From NCBI RefSeq assembly GCF_900112665.1, contig NZ_FOMN01000004.1:1-64000 (forward strand): a stretch of 64,000 bases of DNA, read 5' to 3'. Of the stretch, positions 55,229 to 64,000 are shown piece by piece. The number at the start of each line of letters is the position of its first letter. The first letter of the stretch is position 1. A model generated the notes under the pieces. It ran no database searches. It saw only the letters and a list, made by a program, of their open reading frames with translations, and had not been told where the DNA came from. The DNA comes from Lactobacillus bombicola. GTDB taxonomy: Bacteria; Bacillota; Bacilli; Lactobacillales; Lactobacillaceae. Made by a program: the position numbers and the translations under genes.

Positions 55229-55273
55229 TAATGAGTATAAACTGGTGATTATTATTTTAGAGGAGGAAAAGTC

Positions 55274-56386
55274 TTGCCCAAAGATGAAAAGCAGGCAGCA
55301 TTGGAAAATGCGCTTAAAAAAATAGAAAAGAACTTCGGTAAGGGCGCTGTTATGCGCATGGGCGATAAAGCAGATACTAAAATTTCAACGATTCCATCTG
55401 GTTCACTTGCACTTGACTCAGCTTTAGGGGTCGGAGGCTATCCACGGGGAAGAATTGTTGAAATTTATGGTCCCGAATCTTCTGGTAAGACTACGGTTGC
55501 TTTACATGCTGTAGCTGAAGTACAAAAGCGTGGTGGTACGGCTGCTTACATTGATGCTGAAAATGCAATGGATCCAGCATATGCAGAAGCCTTAGGGGTT
55601 GATGTGGATTCACTCATTTTATCGCAGCCTAATACTGGTGAAGAAGGATTACAAATTGCAGATACACTAATTACAAGTGGTGCAATTGATATTTTAATTG
55701 TCGACTCTGTAGCTGCTCTAGTTCCCCAAGCTGAAATTGACGGAGAAATGGGTGATAGTCATGTGGGGTTACAAGCACGTTTAATGAGTCAGGCTTTACG
55801 TAAGCTTTCTGGAAATATTAACAAGACAAAGACAATTGCCATTTTTATTAATCAAATTAGAGAAAAAGTTGGCATTATGTTTGGTAATCCGGAAACGACT
55901 CCAGGTGGGCGCGCACTTAAGTTTTATGCGACAATCCGTTTAGAAATTAGACGTGCAGAAAAAATTAAGCAGACTGGTGGCGAAATAACGGGGAATCGTG
56001 TCAAAATTAAAGTTGTTAAAAACAAAGTTGCACCGCCTTTTAAAGTTGCGGAAGTAGATATGATGTATGGCAAAGGTATTTCCCAAAGTGGTGAATTGCT
56101 AGATATGGCAGCTGATAAAGATATTATTGCGAAAGCTGGCTCTTGGTATTCATACAAAGATGAACGTATTGGTCAGGGGCGTGAAAATGCAAAGCAATAT
56201 TTAGAAGACCATCCAGAAATATACGCTGAGGTTCAAAAGGAAGTTCGTCATATTTATGGTATTGATGAAGAAGCCATTTTTGAACGTGAAGATCCAGCAA
56301 ATGCTAAAGCTAAAAAAGCTAAGGCAACCAAACCAGAAACTGAAACGACTTCTGCTGAAAAAGAAGTAGATGACAAAAGTAATTAG
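55274..56386 (+). CDS. recA: Recombinase RecA
   Basis: The 370-residue recombinase has Walker [10 protein letters not shown] at about residues 67-75, Walker B DILIVDS, the L1/L2 loops (including [26 protein letters not shown]) and a basic then acidic C-terminal tail rich in K, A, T and E. The start codon is TTG, behind GAGGAGG. Unusually, the upstream gene is opuCD and not cinA. rny follows, after a terminator. Confidence 0.96.
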   Translation: MPKDEKQAALENALKKIEKNFGKGAVMRMGDKADTKISTIPSGSLALDSALGVGGYPRGRIVEIYGPESSGKTTVALHAVAEVQKRGGTAAYIDAENAMDPAYAEALGVDVDSLILSQPNTGEEGLQIADTLITSGAIDILIVDSVAALVPQAEIDGEMGDSHVGLQARLMSQALRKLSGNINKTKTIAIFINQIREKVGIMFGNPETTPGGRALKFYATIRLEIRRAEKIKQTGGEITGNRVKIKVVKNKVAPPFKVAEVDMMYGKGISQSGELLDMAADKDIIAKAGSWYSYKDERIGQGRENAKQYLEDHPEIYAEVQKEVRHIYGIDEEAIFEREDPANAKAKKAKATKPETETTSAEKEVDDKSN

Positions 56387-56399
56387 AATTGAAGAAATT

Positions 56400-56436
56400 A
56401 ACCTTGATCTATAAATTTTGGTCAAGGTTTTTTTTA
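56400..56436 (+). terminator. Rho-independent terminator after recA
   Basis: AACCTTGA and TCAAGGTT flank a loop of about 14 bases and are followed by eight Ts. Confidence 0.78.
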
Positions 56437-56515
56437 GTTGATTGACATAAGTGATTAGGTTATTTATCATTAAGTTTGTGTGAATAATCTAAAAATAAAA
56501 AAGGCGATAGTAATC

Positions 56516-58147
56516 ATGATAAAAACAATTTTGGTTCCCATCGCGATTGCTATTATTTCAATTTTACTAGGTTTAATTATTGGCTATTATTTCAGAAAAA
56601 ATATTTGGGAAAAGAAAGCTCAAAATGCCAAAAAGAATGCTGATAATATTTTAGCTGAAGCAAAGTCTCAAGTGGCAGCTACTCAAGCTGAAATAAGTTT
56701 TCAAAAGCAAGCTGCTGAAACTTTAAAGCAGAGTGCACTAAATATTAAAAAAGAAAAAATTCTTGAAGCGCAAGAGCAAATTCAAACTTATCGACAAAAG
56801 GTTGAAGATGAATTAAATGTTAAGCGCGATTTGGTTGCACGCGATACTAATCGTTTAAAGCAACAAGAAGATACTTTTGAACATAAAAACTCTTTATTGA
56901 CGGAAAAGGAAGCCGAATTAACTGAAAAAGAAAATCACTTTCGTAAGCAAGAACTAGAGCTAAAGAAAAATATAAAGGTTGTAACTGACTTAGTCGATCA
57001 AACTAAGGAAAAGCTGTACGAGGTTGCTCAACTGAGTAAAGATCAAGCACAGAAGTTAGTTTTGACCCAATTATCTGATGAACTAGTTAAGGAACGGGCA
57101 GAAATGATCAAGGATAGTAATGAAGAAATTCGAGTTAAAGCTGATCATTATGCCCGTAAAATTATTATTGATGCAATTCAAAGTAGTTCGGCTGATACTG
57201 TTGCTGAAACAACAGTTTCAGTAGTTAATCTGCCTAATGAGGAAATGAAGGGAAGAATTATTGGTCGAGAAGGTCGGAATATTCGCTCCTTTGAAGCTCT
57301 AACTGGAGTTGATTTAATAATTGATGATACTCCTAAAGTAGTTACTTTGAGTGGCTTTGACGCGATTCGACGTGAAGTTGCTAAACGAGCAATGGAACGG
57401 CTGGTTAAGGATGGTCGTATTCATCCAGCTCGAATTGAAGAGATGGTTGATAAAGCACGCAAAGAAGTCAATGATGACATTTATGAAGCTGGTGAAAGCG
57501 CATTAATGGAGCTAGGGATTCATCGAATGAATCCTGAACTTGTTAAAATTCTTGGTCGCCTTAAATATCGAACGTCTTATGGCCAGAATGTTTTAGGGCA
57601 TTCAATTGAAGTGGCTAAATTAGCTGGAGCAATGGCGGCTGAGCTTGGTTTAAATGAAAAATTAGCAGTTCGCGCGGGATTATTACACGATATAGGAAAA
57701 GCCATCGATCATGATATTGAAGGTTCACACGTTGAAATTGGTGTAGAATTAACTAGAAAATATCATGAATCAGATGTAGTTGTTAATGCAATTGCGGCCC
57801 ATCACGGTGATGTACCGAAGTTATCATTTATTGCTGAGCTAGTAGTGGCGGCAGACACGATATCTTCGGCTCGACCTGGGGCAAGAAGTGAAAGTTTAGA
57901 AAATTATATAAGAAGATTAACTGAATTAGAACAAATTGCTAAAAGATATGATGGAGTTGATCAAGCTTATGCCATTCAAGCTGGACGAGAAGTTCGCGTG
58001 ATGGTCAAGCCAGATAAGATTTCAGATGACCGAATTACTGTATTGGCCCATGATATTCGTAAGCAAGTTGAAAAGGAACTTGATTACCCAGGTAATATTA
58101 AAATTACGGTTATCCGTGAAAAACGGGTAGTCGCAGTTGCAAGATAA
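56516..58147 (+). CDS. rny: Ribonuclease Y
   Basis: This membrane-anchored endoribonuclease starts bulk mRNA decay. The 543-residue protein has one N-terminal helix (residues 3-26), a long coiled coil (about 35-210), a KH domain ([15 protein letters not shown]) and an HD domain with [10 protein letters not shown] as the metal site. I start at ATG 56516, nine bases after AAGGCG; a GTG at 56480 is possible but lacks a ribosome site. A strong terminator follows. Confidence 0.94.
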   Translation: MIKTILVPIAIAIISILLGLIIGYYFRKNIWEKKAQNAKKNADNILAEAKSQVAATQAEISFQKQAAETLKQSALNIKKEKILEAQEQIQTYRQKVEDELNVKRDLVARDTNRLKQQEDTFEHKNSLLTEKEAELTEKENHFRKQELELKKNIKVVTDLVDQTKEKLYEVAQLSKDQAQKLVLTQLSDELVKERAEMIKDSNEEIRVKADHYARKIIIDAIQSSSADTVAETTVSVVNLPNEEMKGRIIGREGRNIRSFEALTGVDLIIDDTPKVVTLSGFDAIRREVAKRAMERLVKDGRIHPARIEEMVDKARKEVNDDIYEAGESALMELGIHRMNPELVKILGRLKYRTSYGQNVLGHSIEVAKLAGAMAAELGLNEKLAVRAGLLHDIGKAIDHDIEGSHVEIGVELTRKYHESDVVVNAIAAHHGDVPKLSFIAELVVAADTISSARPGARSESLENYIRRLTELEQIAKRYDGVDQAYAIQAGREVRVMVKPDKISDDRITVLAHDIRKQVEKELDYPGNIKITVIREKRVVAVAR

Positions 58148-58176
58148 AAAAGCTGAATTTTTTAATTCAGCTTTTT
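58145..58176 (+). terminator. Rho-independent terminator after rny
   Basis: AAAAAAGCTGAATT, TTTT, then the complement ending in six Ts; it begins within the rny stop codon region. Confidence 0.93.
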
Positions 58177-58291
58177 TGATTTGTGTTTAAATATAGTAAA
58201 AAATCCAATTATTAAATAGTAAATTTTGTGATTTGTGGATTTTTGCTTCACCCTGTATAATTAAAGCAATTAATTATGAAAGTAGTCGACT

Positions 58292-59446
58292 ATGTTTAAA
58301 ATTATTGTTGAATTGTTCTTTCTAGTGATTATTCAAGCGTCAATTACACCATTTATTAGGCGTCTTGCCTTTGTTTTGGGGGCGGTTGATAATCCTAATG
58401 CTAGAAGAGTTAATAAAAAACCAATGCCAACTCTTGGTGGCTTGGGTATCTTTGTGACCTATAATATTGGTACATTTGTTCTATTGCGAGAGCAGTTTCC
58501 CACGCATGAAGCTTTTAGTGTATTGTTAGCTTCTAGTGTAATTGTTTTAACGGGAATTATTGATGATATTCTAGAACTAAAGCCGCGTCAAAAAATGTTT
58601 GGCATTTTAATTGGTGCTTTAATTATTTATTTTTTGGCTGACATTAAGATGAATGTGCTTAATTTGCCACTCTTGAATAAACAGATTAATTTGGGCTGGT
58701 GGAGTTTGCCAATTACAATTTTTTGGATTCTTGCATTGACTAATGCAGTAGATTTAATTGATGGGTTAGATGGCTTAGCTGATGGTGTATCACTAATATC
58801 GCTGATTACTATGGGAATTGTTGGTTACTTTTTTTTACATACCAATCAACTTTATATTCCAATTAGCTGTTTTATGCTAGCTGCTTGTTTACTGGGCTTT
58901 TTACCATATAATTTTCACCCCGCAAAGATATTTTTGGGTGATACAGGTGCTTTGTATATTGGTTTTATGATTGCTATTTTTTCTTTAAAGGGACTAAAGA
59001 ATGTTACTTTTATTTCACTTTTAGTACCAGTAACAATTTTAGGTGTGCCAATTACTGATACCATTTATGCAATGATTCGGCGTAAGTTGAATAATCGACC
59101 TGTTTCGCAAGCAGATAAGCACCACTTACATCATCAATTAATGAAGATGGGCTTGACTCATCGACAGACAGTGTTAGCAATCTATTCTTTATCATTGATT
59201 TTTTCATTTATTTCACTATTGTTCTTGTTATCACCAACTTGGGGGATGTGGTTGTTAATTGCAGGACTAGTTGTTGCATTAGAAGTATTTGTGGAATCGA
59301 TTGGTCTGCTAGGAGAAAAATATAAGCCCTTATTGTGTTTACTTCAAAAACTAATTAGTATGCGCAGTAAAAATGATCCAACAGTTGAAGTATGGCATTT
59401 AGGTCAAGAAAAACCAGAACAATTAAAAAATAAGAAGCATGATTAA
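58292..59446 (+). CDS. tagO: Undecaprenyl-phosphate GlcNAc-1-phosphate transferase (TagO/WecA)
   Basis: It starts wall teichoic acid or other surface polysaccharide synthesis by moving GlcNAc-1-P to the C55 lipid. The 384-residue protein has about ten membrane helices and the superfamily's cytoplasmic motifs: GIIDDIL (metal-binding Asp pair), DLIDGLDGLADG, LGDTGAL and the HHLHHQL histidine motif. Its substrate's epimerase partner is at the left end of the window. It is monocistronic. Confidence 0.92.
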   Translation: MFKIIVELFFLVIIQASITPFIRRLAFVLGAVDNPNARRVNKKPMPTLGGLGIFVTYNIGTFVLLREQFPTHEAFSVLLASSVIVLTGIIDDILELKPRQKMFGILIGALIIYFLADIKMNVLNLPLLNKQINLGWWSLPITIFWILALTNAVDLIDGLDGLADGVSLISLITMGIVGYFFLHTNQLYIPISCFMLAACLLGFLPYNFHPAKIFLGDTGALYIGFMIAIFSLKGLKNVTFISLLVPVTILGVPITDTIYAMIRRKLNNRPVSQADKHHLHHQLMKMGLTHRQTVLAIYSLSLIFSFISLLFLLSPTWGMWLLIAGLVVALEVFVESIGLLGEKYKPLLCLLQKLISMRSKNDPTVEVWHLGQEKPEQLKNKKHD

Positions 59447-59462
59447 CCGAGTTTAATTCAAT

Positions 59463-59502
59463 AAAAAAGCCATGGAAATAGTTTGATTTCCATGGCTTTT
59501 AA
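59463..59502. terminator. Bidirectional terminator
   Basis: AAAAAAGCCATGGAAAT, a 6-base loop and ATTTCCATGGCTTTT, between convergent tagO and the YigZ gene. Confidence 0.92.
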
Positions 59503-59503
59503 A

Positions 59504-60157
59504 TTATTGTGAATGATAATTATGTTCGGTAATAGGAACTTCGATATAACGTTTTTCGCCTAGGTTGAACGTGATTTGTCCAGCTAAAAGATTGGTAAGG
59601 TTATTTTCGACAACAGTTCGTACTTTTTCGTCGATAAAAATTTGAATATTTACATCCACTCCATAATCAATATTAGCAATAAAAATTTGTTCATTAGTTA
59701 AAAAATGTTGTACCTCATCAAATTTATTATATGCAACATGAAAATCGACTTTTTGCTGTTGCATGCGTTTAACCACTCCAATTGCTTCAGCCGCTTCAGT
59801 CACGCTATTTGAATAAGCACGAATTAGTCCACCAGTACCAAGTTTAATTCCACCAAAATAACGTGTCACTACAGCAGTTACATTTTTTAGATTCATCAAT
59901 TGCAGTGCTTTTAATTCCGGAACTCCTGCTGTTCCAGCAGGTTCGCCGTTATCACTAGCTTTGACATGATCTTCTACGACATAAGCATAGGTATTGTGGG
60001 TTGCATCTCGGTATTTTTTAGTAATAGCCGCAATGGCTTGGTCAGCTTCAGCTATTGTATTAGTTCGTACTAAGGTGGTAATAAAGCGACTTTTCTTAAT
60101 TATTAATTCATTTGTACCATTATTCTTAATAGTTAAATAATTTTTTTCTTGTATCAA
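59504..60157 (-). CDS. YigZ/IMPACT family protein
   Basis: The 217-residue protein has the UPF0029/IMPACT N-terminal domain with the DNGEPAGTAGVPELKAL signature and VTRYFGGIKLGTGGLIRAYS, then a DUF1949-type C-terminal domain. The biological role is unclear; structural work suggests nucleic-acid or protein binding. In Firmicutes it is often divergent from comFA, as it is here, with under 50 bases between the two starts. Confidence 0.9.
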   Translation of the reverse strand: MIQEKNYLTIKNNGTNELIIKKSRFITTLVRTNTIAEADQAIAAITKKYRDATHNTYAYVVEDHVKASDNGEPAGTAGVPELKALQLMNLKNVTAVVTRYFGGIKLGTGGLIRAYSNSVTEAAEAIGVVKRMQQQKVDFHVAYNKFDEVQHFLTNEQIFIANIDYGVDVNIQIFIDEKVRTVVENNLTNLLAGQITFNLGEKRYIEVPITEHNYHSQ

Positions 60158-60204
60158 AAGAATTCACCTTCGTTTTACGTACTTATAGATTGGAGGGAAA
60201 GTAG

Positions 60205-61485
60205 ATGGAAAATTTAACTAGTCTCATCGGCCGCCAATGGATTGGCAGTCAAGAGGATTTTAGCATAAATACCGATTTAACCAAAGTAAATGCGATTGAA
60301 GATAGTCATTGCAAGCGGTGTGGGGCAATGGTTAATGCCAAATTGCCAAACGGTAAGCGGTATTGTCGTTCATGTATTGAACTGGGGCGAATTGTTGAGG
60401 GTGACATTTTGATTCGGAATGAACAAGAAGTTGTTTTTCCCAAAGATAAACGCCAATTAACATGGAATGGTAAGTTAACGCCTTTGCAAGAAAAAATTTC
60501 GCAAAAATTAGTTGAAAATTTTATAAATAAAAAAAATACTTTGATCTATGCGGTGACAGGGGCGGGTAAAACAGAAATGCTTTTTGCCTTGATCAATCAA
60601 AGCTTAAGTTGGGGTCAACGCTGTTGTATTGCTAGTCCTAGAATCGATGTTGTTAATGAATTATACCCGCGTTTTAAAGCGGCTTTTAATAAAACTAAAA
60701 TTGGTAAATATCACGGTCAAGAATATGTTGATCCAGGGCTTGATCAATTAACAATTTGTACTACACATCAATTATTAAAATTTTATCATGCATTTGATCT
60801 GTTAGTAATTGATGAGACTGATTCTTTTCCGTATGTTGAAAATAATACTTTGCATTTTGCGGCTAAGAATGCATTAAAAATAGCTGGTGTTCAAGTTTAT
60901 CTAACAGCTACACCAACTAAAGATTTATTAGCAGATGTTAAAGTAGGGAAAATTGAAATTTTACAGGTAAAGCGGCGGTTTCATGGTGGAAAATTACCCT
61001 TACCAAAAGAGAAAATGTTTTTACGGCCCTTTTTAAGTAAGGGCAAAATTCATCCTAAGTTACTAAAGGAGATTATTGCTGTAATTAAAAAAGGACATCC
61101 ACTTTTACTTTTCGTACCACGAATTGAACAAATCCCTTTGTATTTGTCAGCTCTTAAACAAGTTGAACAACTTAGGCAAATAAAAATAGCTGGTGTTTAT
61201 GCTGGCGATAAAGAGCGTCTAGAAAAAGTACAGCAATTTCGCAATCAAAAATTGCAAATTCTAGTAACAACGACAATCTTAGAGCGGGGAGTGACGTTTA
61301 AGCATGTTTGGGTGATTATTGTTCAAGCAGATGATAAAATTTATACCGCCTCGAGCTTAGTGCAGATTGCGGGAAGAGTAGGACGGGCTAAAAATGATAC
61401 TGATGGGTTAGTGTTATTTTGCTATCACAAGTATACAAACCAGTTACGGAAAGCATCACAGCAGATTAAGGAACTTAATAGATGA
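60205..61485 (+). CDS. comFA: Late competence helicase ComFA
   Basis: ComFA is an ATP-dependent translocase at the inner face of the DNA-uptake channel. The 426-residue protein has an N-terminal zinc finger (CKRCGAMV ... RYCRSC), Walker A AVTGAGKTE, the DEAD-like box DETDSFPY, the TATPTKD motif III and a helicase C-terminal domain with QIAGRVGRA. The start follows GGAGGG. Its stop overlaps comFC by 4 bases. Confidence 0.93.
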   Translation: MENLTSLIGRQWIGSQEDFSINTDLTKVNAIEDSHCKRCGAMVNAKLPNGKRYCRSCIELGRIVEGDILIRNEQEVVFPKDKRQLTWNGKLTPLQEKISQKLVENFINKKNTLIYAVTGAGKTEMLFALINQSLSWGQRCCIASPRIDVVNELYPRFKAAFNKTKIGKYHGQEYVDPGLDQLTICTTHQLLKFYHAFDLLVIDETDSFPYVENNTLHFAAKNALKIAGVQVYLTATPTKDLLADVKVGKIEILQVKRRFHGGKLPLPKEKMFLRPFLSKGKIHPKLLKEIIAVIKKGHPLLLFVPRIEQIPLYLSALKQVEQLRQIKIAGVYAGDKERLEKVQQFRNQKLQILVTTTILERGVTFKHVWVIIVQADDKIYTASSLVQIAGRVGRAKNDTDGLVLFCYHKYTNQLRKASQQIKELNR

Positions 61486-62186
61486 AAAAATGTTTACTAT
61501 GTAATCAAATGTTTGCGCCTGTTTTATCGTTAAATCAGCTTCTTTCTTGGCGAAAATGGCATGAAGAACAGTTATGTCATCATTGTTTAGCCCAATTTGA
61601 ATTTTTACCTACAATTAGCTGCAAAATTTGCTCGGGAAAATTACTACAAGACGCTGATAAGGAAAGTTTGATTTGTTCAGATTGCCGCCGTTGGCAAAAA
61701 ATCTATGGTAACAATGTACTCTATCATCAAGCGGTTTATCTATATAATCAGGCATTTCACGATTTAATGGTCAATTATAAACGTTATGGAGATTATGTTT
61801 TATGTTATGTTTTACAAGATTTATGCTATAAAAATTTAGCTAAAATAAAGGCCGACTACTATGTACCAATTCCCACATCTGCTAGTCACATAGCTGAGCG
61901 GCAATTTGACACAGTTAGTGCAATTTATGGTGATTTAGTTAATTTAACTGCTATTTTGGGTAAAATTGATGGGCAACAAGCACAAGGTGAAAAAAGTAGA
62001 AAAGAGCGCTTGCAAAGTAAGCAAAGCTTTTTTATAAAAGCTAAATATAATATTGACTTAAATATGAAAAAAGTTTTGCTTTTGGATGATATTTATACTA
62101 CAGGCAGGACCTTGTATCATGCACGGGATGCGGTTTTGACGACCTTCCCTAAGGCTAAAATAAGTAGCTTTTCAGTTTGCAGATAG
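61482..62186 (+). CDS. comFC: ComFC phosphoribosyltransferase-like competence protein
   Basis: The 234-residue protein has an N-terminal zinc finger built from CLLCNQ, CHHCL, CKICSG and CSDC, and a PRTase fold with the PRPP-binding loop VLLLDDIYTTGRTL. ComFC works with ComFA during single-stranded DNA uptake. Both genes look intact, so this strand of the competence machinery is conserved even if natural transformation is unproven. Confidence 0.93.
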   Translation: MKKCLLCNQMFAPVLSLNQLLSWRKWHEEQLCHHCLAQFEFLPTISCKICSGKLLQDADKESLICSDCRRWQKIYGNNVLYHQAVYLYNQAFHDLMVNYKRYGDYVLCYVLQDLCYKNLAKIKADYYVPIPTSASHIAERQFDTVSAIYGDLVNLTAILGKIDGQQAQGEKSRKERLQSKQSFFIKAKYNIDLNMKKVLLLDDIYTTGRTLYHARDAVLTTFPKAKISSFSVCR

Positions 62187-62267
62187 AATAATATTGTTCA
62201 GCGCTTTCAATTTTTGTTATAATGTAAGTATCGTAAGACTGCATAGCAGTTGAAAGGAGAATCTCAT

Positions 62268-62828
62268 ATGTTAAAGTATAATGTTCGTGGTGAAAATATT
62301 GAAGTAACCGATGCTTTGCGTAGTTACGTTGAGAAGCGCTTAAAAAAATTAGAAAAATATTTTGATATGACTCAAGAGATGGTTGCTCATGTAAACTTAA
62401 AGGTGTATCGTGATCGGACTGCCAAAGTTGAAATTACTATTCCACTGCCATACTTGGTATTGAGAGCAGAAGAGACAACTGATGACATGTATCGTAGCAT
62501 CGACTTTGTCTCTGAAAAACTGGAAAGACAGATTAGAAAATACAAAACACGTGTAAACCGTAAGGGGCGCGAAAAGGGTGTGAATAATTTCTTCGTTGAA
62601 CAAGCGGTAGATGAAGATGCAAATGAAGAAATTCAGGATACTGATAGTGGATTTACCATTGTGCGTAATAAGCAGATTGGTTTAAAGCCAATGAATCCTG
62701 AAGAAGCTATTTTACAAATGAATATGCTAGAACATGATTTCTTTGTCTTTCAAGACGCTGAAACAAACGGAACTAGTATTGTTTATCGCAGGAATGATGG
62801 GCAATATGGCTTAATTGAAACTAAATAA
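62268..62828 (+). CDS. hpf: Ribosome hibernation promoting factor, long form
   Basis: HPF binds the 30S subunit and its C-terminal domain dimerises 70S into inactive 100S ribosomes. From ATG 62268 the protein is 186 residues: an N-terminal HPF domain (residues 1-100, with VNLKVYRDRTAKVEITIPLP) and the C-terminal dimerisation domain (about 128-186, VRNKQIGLKPMNPEEAILQM). The GAAAGGAG site lies upstream of 62268, ruling out the earlier ATG. It sits between comFC and secA, as usual. Confidence 0.94.
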   Translation: MLKYNVRGENIEVTDALRSYVEKRLKKLEKYFDMTQEMVAHVNLKVYRDRTAKVEITIPLPYLVLRAEETTDDMYRSIDFVSEKLERQIRKYKTRVNRKGREKGVNNFFVEQAVDEDANEEIQDTDSGFTIVRNKQIGLKPMNPEEAILQMNMLEHDFFVFQDAETNGTSIVYRRNDGQYGLIETK

Positions 62829-62848
62829 AATAGTGTATTTGAATGAGG

Positions 62849-62874
62849 ACCCCACATTTAATGTGAGGTTTTTG
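62849..62874 (+). terminator. Rho-independent terminator after hpf
   Basis: ACCCCACAT, a three-base loop and ATGTGAGGT with one mismatch, followed by Ts. Confidence 0.72.
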
Positions 62875-62956
62875 TTTGGTTAATTTTTCATTTAGCGCTA
62901 ATCATGTTAAAATTAGCATGTGTTTTTATACTTAAGTACATATAAGGATCGATTAA

Positions 62957-64000
62957 ATGGTAAACGTTTTAAAGAAACTATACAATAACGATAAAAGAGA
63001 ACTAAAAAGATTTGAAAAAATAGCAAATCAAGTTGAAAGTTATGCTGACAAATATGATCAACTTACTGATGATCAACTAAAAGCAAAAACTCCAGAATTT
63101 CGTGAACGGCTAGCTAAGGGTGAAAGTTTAGATGATCTTTTACCCGAAGCTTTTGCAGTAGCGCGTGAAGGAGCCAAAAGAGTACTGGGGCTATTCCCAT
63201 TTCATGTCCAAATTTTGGGTGGAATTGCATTACACTTTGGCAATATTGCGGAAATGATGACTGGTGAAGGTAAGACTTTAACTGCCACAATGCCTGTATA
63301 TTTGAATGCTTTAACAAGTAAAGGTGTTCATGTTGTCACAGTTAATGAATATCTTTCGAGCCGTGATCAAGAAGAAATGGGTCAGCTTTATAAGTGGTTA
63401 GGTTTGACGGTTGGCTTGAATCTTAATTCAATGTCACCTGACGAAAAAAGAGAAGCATATAATTGTGATGTCACTTATTCAACTAATGCTGAATTAGGCT
63501 TTGACTATTTGCGGGATAACATGGTTGTCTATAAGGAACAAATGGTGCAGCGAGAACTTAACTATGCCATTATTGATGAGGTCGATTCCATCCTAATTGA
63601 TGAGGCAAGGACGCCATTAATTATTTCAGGTGAAGCAGAACAGGCTAATGGTGATTATATTCGGGCTGATCGTTTTGTTAAGACTTTGAAAGAAGATACT
63701 AGTGGTGATGATGCGGATGACGATGAAGATCATGGCGATTACAAGATTGATTGGCCTACTAAGACGATTTCTTTAACTAGAACTGGTATTCAGAAGGCTT
63801 GTGATCACTTTGGCTTGAAGAACTTGTATGATGTAGAAAATCAAAAATTAGTTCACCATTTAGACCAAGCTTTACGCGCTAATTACATCATGCTTAAAGA
63901 TATTGATTATGTTGTTCAAGATGGGGAAGTTTTAATTGTTGATTCTTTCACTGGTCGGGTTATGAGTGGACGGCGCTATTCTGATGGTCTGCACCAAGCA
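62957..64000 (+). CDS. secA: Preprotein translocase ATPase SecA, partial
   Basis: SecA drives secretion through SecYEG. Only the first 348 codons are inside the window; the gene runs off the right edge without a stop. Seen are the N-terminal [20 protein letters not shown] helix, [16 protein letters not shown], Walker [15 protein letters not shown]-box [21 protein letters not shown] and the start of the preprotein cross-linking domain. The ATG follows AAGGATCG. Confidence 0.96.
   Translation, partial: MVNVLKKLYNNDKRELKRFEKIANQVESYADKYDQLTDDQLKAKTPEFRERLAKGESLDDLLPEAFAVAREGAKRVLGLFPFHVQILGGIALHFGNIAEMMTGEGKTLTATMPVYLNALTSKGVHVVTVNEYLSSRDQEEMGQLYKWLGLTVGLNLNSMSPDEKREAYNCDVTYSTNAELGFDYLRDNMVVYKEQMVQRELNYAIIDEVDSILIDEARTPLIISGEAEQANGDYIRADRFVKTLKEDTSGDDADDDEDHGDYKIDWPTKTISLTRTGIQKACDHFGLKNLYDVENQKLVHHLDQALRANYIMLKDIDYVVQDGEVLIVDSFTGRVMSGRRYSDGLHQA

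Noticed and set aside
1-64000. tRNA, rRNA, CRISPR arrays, prophage genes
   Set aside because: None was recognised on either strand; repeats seen are hairpins or gene relics, not regular spaced arrays.

Overview
The window is low-GC Firmicute DNA and almost certainly comes from a Lactobacillus sensu stricto (Lactobacillaceae) chromosome. The evidence is the gene order recX, prfC, clpE, ptsHI, spx-mecA-coiA, relQ-nadK-rluD, ftsK-ymfI-rodZ-pgsA, recA-rny, tagO, comFA-comFC-hpf-secA, together with the mevalonate route to isoprenoids. I cannot fix the species from sequence alone. No rRNA, tRNA or CRISPR array was seen.

Layout. 1-9.4 kb is core: a DUF2188 protein, UDP-GlcNAc 2-epimerase, a GtrA/flavodoxin pair, methionine aminopeptidase, a BrkB-like membrane protein, GalU, and a tight three-gene upper mevalonate operon (thiolase, HMG-CoA reductase, HMG-CoA synthase). 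9.4-10.8 kb holds a small unknown gene and a membrane-anchored alpha/beta hydrolase.

10.8-22.3 kb is an accessory island made largely of decayed bacteriocin and mobile-element genes. It contains: (a) a shrunken relic of an ABC/YxeA cassette; (b) a divergent locus with a GxxxG-rich bacteriocin-like peptide, a small membrane protein and a frameshifted thioredoxin-like bacteriocin accessory protein; (c) a HigBA-type toxin-antitoxin pair whose toxin is broken; (d) a lactococcin-972-group cluster with a broken precursor, a frameshifted 7-TM protein and an intact ATPase; (e) a holin-like toxin relic and a perfect 49-bp palindrome; (f) a second, oppositely oriented lactococcin-972-group cluster with a frameshifted precursor, an intact 7-TM protein, an ATPase and a YxeA-like protein, preceded by an Rgg-type regulator; (g) relics of a serine recombinase and an IS3-type transposase. 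Four of the broken genes have a span of 3n+1 bases, so each could be repaired by a net one-base change.

22.3-64 kb is core again. It has RNA modification (RlmD family, TrmL, RluD family), recombination and DNA translocation (RecX, FtsK, RecA), RNA decay (RNase Y), stress control (ClpE under a CIRCE operator, Spx, MecA, an SpxH-like protein, RelQ), PTS phosphotransfer (HPr, EI), a Na/K-type P-type ATPase, a stand-alone sorbitol-IIA-like protein that lacks the phosphorylatable histidine, an OpuC osmolyte importer sitting between pgsA and recA, late competence genes comFA/comFC, ribosome hibernation factor, and the start of secA, which runs off the right edge.
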